From the NCBI RefSeq assembly GCF_004122145.1, contig NZ_SBKQ01000010.1:1-64000 (forward strand): 64,000 bases of DNA, read 5' to 3'. The stretch is from Flavobacterium piscinae. Its GTDB lineage: Bacteria; Bacteroidota; Bacteroidia; Flavobacteriales; Flavobacteriaceae. The notes below the pieces were generated by a model. That model ran no database searches. It had not been told where the DNA came from and saw only the letters and a list, made by a program, of their open reading frames with translations. Made by a program: the position numbers and the translations under genes. Below are positions 60,489 to 64,000 of this stretch, piece by piece (the first letter of the stretch is position 1; each line of letters begins with the position of its first letter).

Positions 60489-60510
60489 ATTATCCCCACA
60501 TTATCCCCAC
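60489..60510. repeat. Tandem 11-bp duplication next to tRNA-Ser
   Basis: ATTATCCCCAC occurs twice in perfect tandem (60489-60499 and 60500-60510). It is G/C-rich for this genome and lies between the tRNA terminator and the hsdR remnant. It could be a recombinase site left by island integration; no integrase gene is in the window. Confidence 0.5.
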
Positions 60511-60637
60511 GTTGTTTGTGTTTTTAAAATATTATTTTAATAAAAAATCAATAATCATGAATGCTCAAGTCTCAATTAAAGATTTTATTTATATCAGAAG
60601 TCAATTATTAAAATCATTTATATTGAAATACAAATTA

Positions 60638-61408
60638 TCAATCCTTTGTAAAAAAATCAGCCATTAATTCTGCTTGTTTTAAAACTGTCTCAATTGCTTT
60701 GGCTTGTTTGTCTGGCGGATAACCCCACTTTGTCAATGTCCGCTTTACAATTACCATAAGTCTTGCTCTTGCACTTTCTCTAATTGTCCAGTCAATAGTT
60801 GCGTTTGCTCTTACTTTGTCCGTAATTTCTCTTGCAATTTCTTTGAGTTGGTCGTCACCCAGAACCATAACTGCACTGTCGTTTACTTCTAAAGCATTGT
60901 AAAAAGCAACTTCGTCTTTTGTTAATCCAAGTCGTTCGCCTTCTTTGTCCGCTTCTTTAATTTCTTTTGCAATGTTTATGAGTTCTTGAATAATTTCTGC
61001 CGTTGTCAGCAAGTTGTTTTGATAGCGTTTTATTGCACCTTCCAACATTTCCAATAACTTTTTACTCTTTACTAAATTGGTTTTTGAACGTGTTTTTATT
61101 TCGTCATTGAGTAATTTCTTTAAAAGCTCTAAAGCCAAATTTTGATGCTTCATTCCTTTAACTTCTAAAAGAAATTCATCAGATAAGATTGAAATGTCTG
61201 GTTTTTCCATACCAGCAGCTTCAAAAATATCCATTACTATATCTGAACTTATGGCTTCATCTACTATTTGTTTGATAGCTGTTTCAATTTCAATGTCTGA
61301 TTTACCGTTTCCATTCCCTTCAAATTTTACAAGGCGAGCTTTTACTGCTTGAAAAAATGCAATGTCGTCTTTGATTTCCATTGCTCTTGGATGCGGAATA
61401 GATAAGGT
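60638..61408 (-). pseudogene. hsdR: Type I restriction enzyme R subunit, 3' fragment (cut by IS21 element)
   Basis: This is the C-terminal part (about 257 codons) of HsdR, the DNA-translocating endonuclease subunit of a type I restriction-modification system. It begins in 'LSIPHPRAMEIKDDIAFFQAVKARLVKF', a conserved stretch after the helicase domains, and ends with the C-terminal helical domain ('EITDKVRANATIDWTIRESARARLMVIVKRTL'). The nuclease and helicase parts lie beyond the insertion element whose left end is about 61408. The frame stays open 24 nt into the element to an ATG, but no promoter is seen, so the fragment is not a functional gene. hsdM and hsdS are not visible. Confidence 0.82.
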
Positions 61409-61416
61409 GGAAAAAA

Positions 61417-61528
61417 CGGTCAAATTGACCACCTAATTCCGGAGCAAATTGACCACCGATTCCGATTCAAAATGACCACCTAATTTCGGGTCAAATTGAC
61501 CACCACTTTCCGGTTGAAATTGACCACC
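61417..61528 (+). repeat. Left-end array of five IstA-binding repeats
   Basis: Five units of (T/A)TGACCACC lie at 61425-61433, 61449-61457, 61472-61480, 61496-61504 and 61520-61528, spaced 24, 23, 24 and 24 bp. They share TTCCGGnnnAAATTGACCACC. Regular two-turn spacing puts all sites on one face of the helix. Confidence 0.85.
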
Positions 61529-61585
61529 GAAAAATACTACTTTTTTTCATGCTGTTAGCCACCTAAATTCGTTGAAAAACGAATT

Positions 61586-63133
61586 ATGGCAAATAAAATA
61601 ACAGACATGAGTAAGATAAGAAAAGTCATTAAATTTCATTGTAACGGCAAGAGTAATTTATTTATCAGTAAGTACCTTTCACTTTCCAGAAACACGGTAA
61701 AGAAGTATATTTCTTTGTTTAAAGTATCGGGCTACAGACTTGATTATATCGCTGAGAAGACAGATGCTGAACTAGAAGCTATTTTCGTTGGAAACACTGC
61801 AGAACAAGTCAATCCTAAGCTAGAGAAGCTTTATAGCTTTTTTCCACAAATGGAGCGACAACTCAAGAGCGTTGGGGCAACTGTTCAACAGCAGTGGGAA
61901 CTGTACTTTGCCGCAAACCCTGATGGAGTGCGGAGCTCACAATTTAGAGTTCACTTTAAAAACTGGAGTAATCGTGTGAATCCGGTGATGCATATTCAAC
62001 ATAAATCCGGAGATAAGATGTATGTGGATTATGCCGGGAAAAAACTTTCTATCGTTGATGAGAATACCGGAGAAATAAAAGAAGTTGAGTTTTTTGTAGC
62101 GATTCTTGGTGCCAGCCAATACACCTATGGAGAAGGCTCGATGAGTCAACAGAAGGAAGATTTTGTAAATTCTGTTGAAAACGCCATGCGTTATTTTGGT
62201 GGAACTCCAGCTGCGATTGTTCCTGACAATTTAAAATCGGCAGTCATAAAAAGTAGTCGTTTTGAACCAACGATTAATGAAACTTTAGCTGATTTAGCAG
62301 AACATTATGAAACTACCATACTACCTGCTAGGGTTTACAAACCAAGAGATAAATCATTGGTTGAAGGAGCAGTTAAGATTTTATACCGAAGAATTTATGT
62401 GCATCTTAAAAACAGAACATTTTTTAATTTAGAGCAATTGAATGAAGCTATTTGGGAATTATTAGATCTTCATAATCGTAAAAAACTCACCGGACGACCT
62501 TATTCTCGCTACGAACTCTTCCTTGAAGACGAGAAGGACAAACTGCGTCCATTGCCACTAGAACGTTTTCAAATCAAGTATCATTCTTTTGCTACGGTTA
62601 TGCAAAACGGACATGTATTAAACAGTCAGGATAAAAACTATTATAGTGTTCCCTATCAATACATCCGTAAAAAAGTAAAGCTTTTGTATACGCAATCAGT
62701 AGTTGAAGTGTATTACAAATACAATCGTATTGCTATACATCAAAGAAGTAATAAGGCTTATGTATACACCACCAATGCGGAACATTTAGCCAGTACGCAT
62801 CAGTTTGTAGCTGATTGGAGTGCTACTCGTTTTATTGATTGGGCAAACAGTATCGACCCTTGTGTGGGTGAGTTTATCATTAAAATCATAGAGAACAGAA
62901 ACCACCCTGAACAGGCTTTCAAGAGTTGTTTAGGAGTTCTGACGTTCGAGAAAAAAGTGGGCAGAATACGATTAATCAATGCTTGCAAAAGAGCTCTTGA
63001 TTTTAAGATTTACAACTTTAAAACCATACAAAACATTTTGGAAAACAATTTAGACTCTATTGATGAAGATAAAGACTTGAATCAAGACTTACCTGAACAC
63101 CAAAACATTAGAGGCAAAAACTATTATGAATAA
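61586..63133 (+). CDS. istA: IS21 family transposase IstA
   Basis: A 515-residue DDE transposase. The N-terminal helix-turn-helix ('IRKVIKFHCNGKSNLFISKYLSLSRNTVKKYI') binds the end repeats. The catalytic core has 'KMYVDYAGKKLSI' (first Asp), 'AAIVPDNLKSAVIK' (second Asp) and 'YKPRDKSLVEGAVKILYRRI' (Glu). The C-terminal part ('YYSVPYQYIRKKVKLLY') is the family's beta-barrel and tail. Length is normal and the frame intact. The istB start overlaps its end (ATGAATAA). Confidence 0.93.
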   Translation: MANKITDMSKIRKVIKFHCNGKSNLFISKYLSLSRNTVKKYISLFKVSGYRLDYIAEKTDAELEAIFVGNTAEQVNPKLEKLYSFFPQMERQLKSVGATVQQQWELYFAANPDGVRSSQFRVHFKNWSNRVNPVMHIQHKSGDKMYVDYAGKKLSIVDENTGEIKEVEFFVAILGASQYTYGEGSMSQQKEDFVNSVENAMRYFGGTPAAIVPDNLKSAVIKSSRFEPTINETLADLAEHYETTILPARVYKPRDKSLVEGAVKILYRRIYVHLKNRTFFNLEQLNEAIWELLDLHNRKKLTGRPYSRYELFLEDEKDKLRPLPLERFQIKYHSFATVMQNGHVLNSQDKNYYSVPYQYIRKKVKLLYTQSVVEVYYKYNRIAIHQRSNKAYVYTTNAEHLASTHQFVADWSATRFIDWANSIDPCVGEFIIKIIENRNHPEQAFKSCLGVLTFEKKVGRIRLINACKRALDFKIYNFKTIQNILENNLDSIDEDKDLNQDLPEHQNIRGKNYYE

Positions 63134-63887
63134 TTTAAAACCATTACCTATGAATCAAGCAACAGAAAGCAAAATGAAACAAATGAAGCTCTATGGCATG
63201 CATAGTGCTTTTAAAACCGCATTAGAAAGCGGTAAAACAGACCATTACACCATTGACCAATTTGTGTCAATGATTATTGATGCCGAATGGGATGAAAGGC
63301 ATAACAGACGCATTGAGCGAAGCATTAAAAACGCCCGGTTCCATTACAAGTCAAACATTGAAAATATCCATTTTGATGAATCTCGGAATCTGGACCGTAC
63401 TCTTGTTTTTCGATTGGCAGAATGTGATTTTGTAGAGAAAAATCAAAACGTTTTAATCACCGGAAGCACCGGTGTCGGTAAAAGTTTTTTAGGTACGGCA
63501 CTGGGTTATCAGGCCTGTATACAAGGTTATAAGGTTAGTTATTTTAATACTTCAAAACTTTTTGCCAAGTTAAAAATGGCCAAAGCAGACGGCTCGTATT
63601 TGCGTGAACTCGCCAAAATAGAAAAACAAGATGTAATTATTTTAGACGATTTTGGTCTCCAAGCTCTCGATAGTCAAAACCGAATTACACTCTTAGAAAT
63701 CATTGAAGACAGGCACAATAACGGTTCAATTATCGTTACTTCACAGATACCGGTACAAGGTTGGTATGACATTATTGGAGAAAAAACAATCGCCGATGCT
63801 ATCTTGGATCGTTTGATACATCATTCACACAGAATCGAACTATTGGGTGAATCGATGCGGAAGAAAAAAACCATTAATAAAGATTAA
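63126..63887 (+). CDS. istB: IS21 family helper ATPase IstB
   Basis: A 253-residue AAA+ protein related to DnaC that selects target DNA for IstA. Walker A is 'ITGSTGVGKSFLGTALG', Walker B 'VIILDDFGLQALD', and sensor-like 'SIIVTSQIPVQGWYDII' and 'AILDRLIHHSHRIEL' follow. The N-terminal helical domain ('KMKQMKLYGMHSAFKTALES') contacts IstA. Intact and translationally coupled to istA. Confidence 0.93.
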   Translation: MNNLKPLPMNQATESKMKQMKLYGMHSAFKTALESGKTDHYTIDQFVSMIIDAEWDERHNRRIERSIKNARFHYKSNIENIHFDESRNLDRTLVFRLAECDFVEKNQNVLITGSTGVGKSFLGTALGYQACIQGYKVSYFNTSKLFAKLKMAKADGSYLRELAKIEKQDVIILDDFGLQALDSQNRITLLEIIEDRHNNGSIIVTSQIPVQGWYDIIGEKTIADAILDRLIHHSHRIELLGESMRKKKTINKD

Positions 63888-63952
63888 TTTTTTTAACTAT
63901 TTTTGAATAGAAACTAACACATGAAAAAAAGTAATTTTAGGTGAAAAATCGA

Positions 63953-64000
63953 GGTGGTCAATTTGAACCGGAATTGGGTGGTCACTTTCAACCGAAATCA
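63953..64000 (-). repeat. Right-end repeats of the IS21 element (incomplete)
   Basis: Two inverted copies of the end unit, GGTGGTCAA (63953-63961) and GGTGGTCAC (63977-63985), 24 bp apart with CCGGAATT/CCGAAAT between. They are the complement of the left-end units. More may follow beyond the window. Confidence 0.8.

Larger units (their letters stand above)
61408..64000 (+). mobile_element. IS21-family insertion sequence (right end outside window)
   Basis: The element has istA and istB overlapping by 8 nt, multiple end-binding repeats at both sides, and interrupts hsdR. The left boundary is judged from where HsdR similarity stops (TGGAAAAAACGG at about 61408), so it may be off by a few bases. 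The right end repeats are present to 64000 but the terminal bases are not. Both genes are intact, so the copy may be active. Confidence 0.88.

Noticed and set aside
60557..60667. 36-codon plus-strand frame starting 'MNAQVSIKDFIYIRSQ'
   Set aside because: No promoter, no recognisable family, and it overlaps the end of the hsdR fragment.

Overview
The window looks like chromosome of an AT-rich member of the Flavobacteriaceae, close to Flavobacterium. The reasons are: TAnnTTTG-type -7 boxes instead of sigma70 -10 boxes, almost no Shine-Dalgarno sequences in front of genes, a type IX secretion C-terminal domain, many 'LxxC' lipoproteins, the bacillithiol gene bshA, and flavobacterial gene neighbourhoods such as tpx-dgkA-ftsK-lolA-lptF/G-ribBA. 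No species can be named from the sequence alone.

Region 1 (1-24.6 kb) is mostly core metabolism. It holds the end of a secreted T9SS protein, histidine ammonia-lyase (hutH), a thioredoxin-fold lipoprotein, the NAD(P)HX repair enzyme nnr, and the threonine pathway genes thrA and thrB. A previously unmarked 34-codon leader peptide with a threonine run precedes thrA. Then come a cysteine/cystathionine synthase-type PLP enzyme, an S9 peptidase lipoprotein, a YbaB/EbfC nucleoid protein, an RDD membrane protein, threonine aldolase, prfB with its programmed +1 frameshift, and an AraC regulator / DUF779 / aldehyde dehydrogenase cluster with a 21-bp-phased candidate operator. An acyl-CoA carboxylase beta subunit and an RluA-type pseudouridine synthase with a long N-terminal extension close the region.

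Region 2 (24.6-34.1 kb) is an accessory block of about thirteen short, mostly unrecognised genes encoding lipoproteins, membrane proteins and small soluble proteins. They are separated by copies of one composite intergenic repeat. The repeat has a 3' core near CTAAGTCTTC..TGATAGCACGTGCTC, an imperfect hairpin, and a promoter ending in AAAAAGTTGTGTAGATTTG. A REP-associated tyrosine transposase (RAYT) flanked by inverted copies of a related palindrome sits inside the block. The layout is cassette-like and is the most interesting feature of the window.

Region 3 (34.2-47 kb) has two overlapping secreted genes that share an N-terminal module (a lamin-tail protein and an endonuclease I), an amidohydrolase lipoprotein, and a gene-poor stretch with an NTF2-like gene remnant. 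The signal recognition particle RNA follows on the minus strand, then glutaminyl-peptide cyclotransferase, a CsaA-like tRNA-binding protein, the peroxiredoxin-like/glgA/glgC glycogen operon, a dicarboxylate symporter and aroC.

Region 4 (46.8-60.2 kb) is again core: an LpxH-like phosphoesterase, bshA, an Lrp regulator divergent from a methionine gamma-lyase-type gene, nhaC, tpx, dgkA, ftsK, lolA, lptF/G and ribBA. The ribBA product has a GTP cyclohydrolase II half without any cysteine.

Region 5 (60.3-64 kb) holds tRNA-Ser(UGA), then the 3' end of a type I restriction gene (hsdR) cut off by an IS21-family element (istA, istB, multiple 24-bp-spaced end repeats) that runs out of the window.
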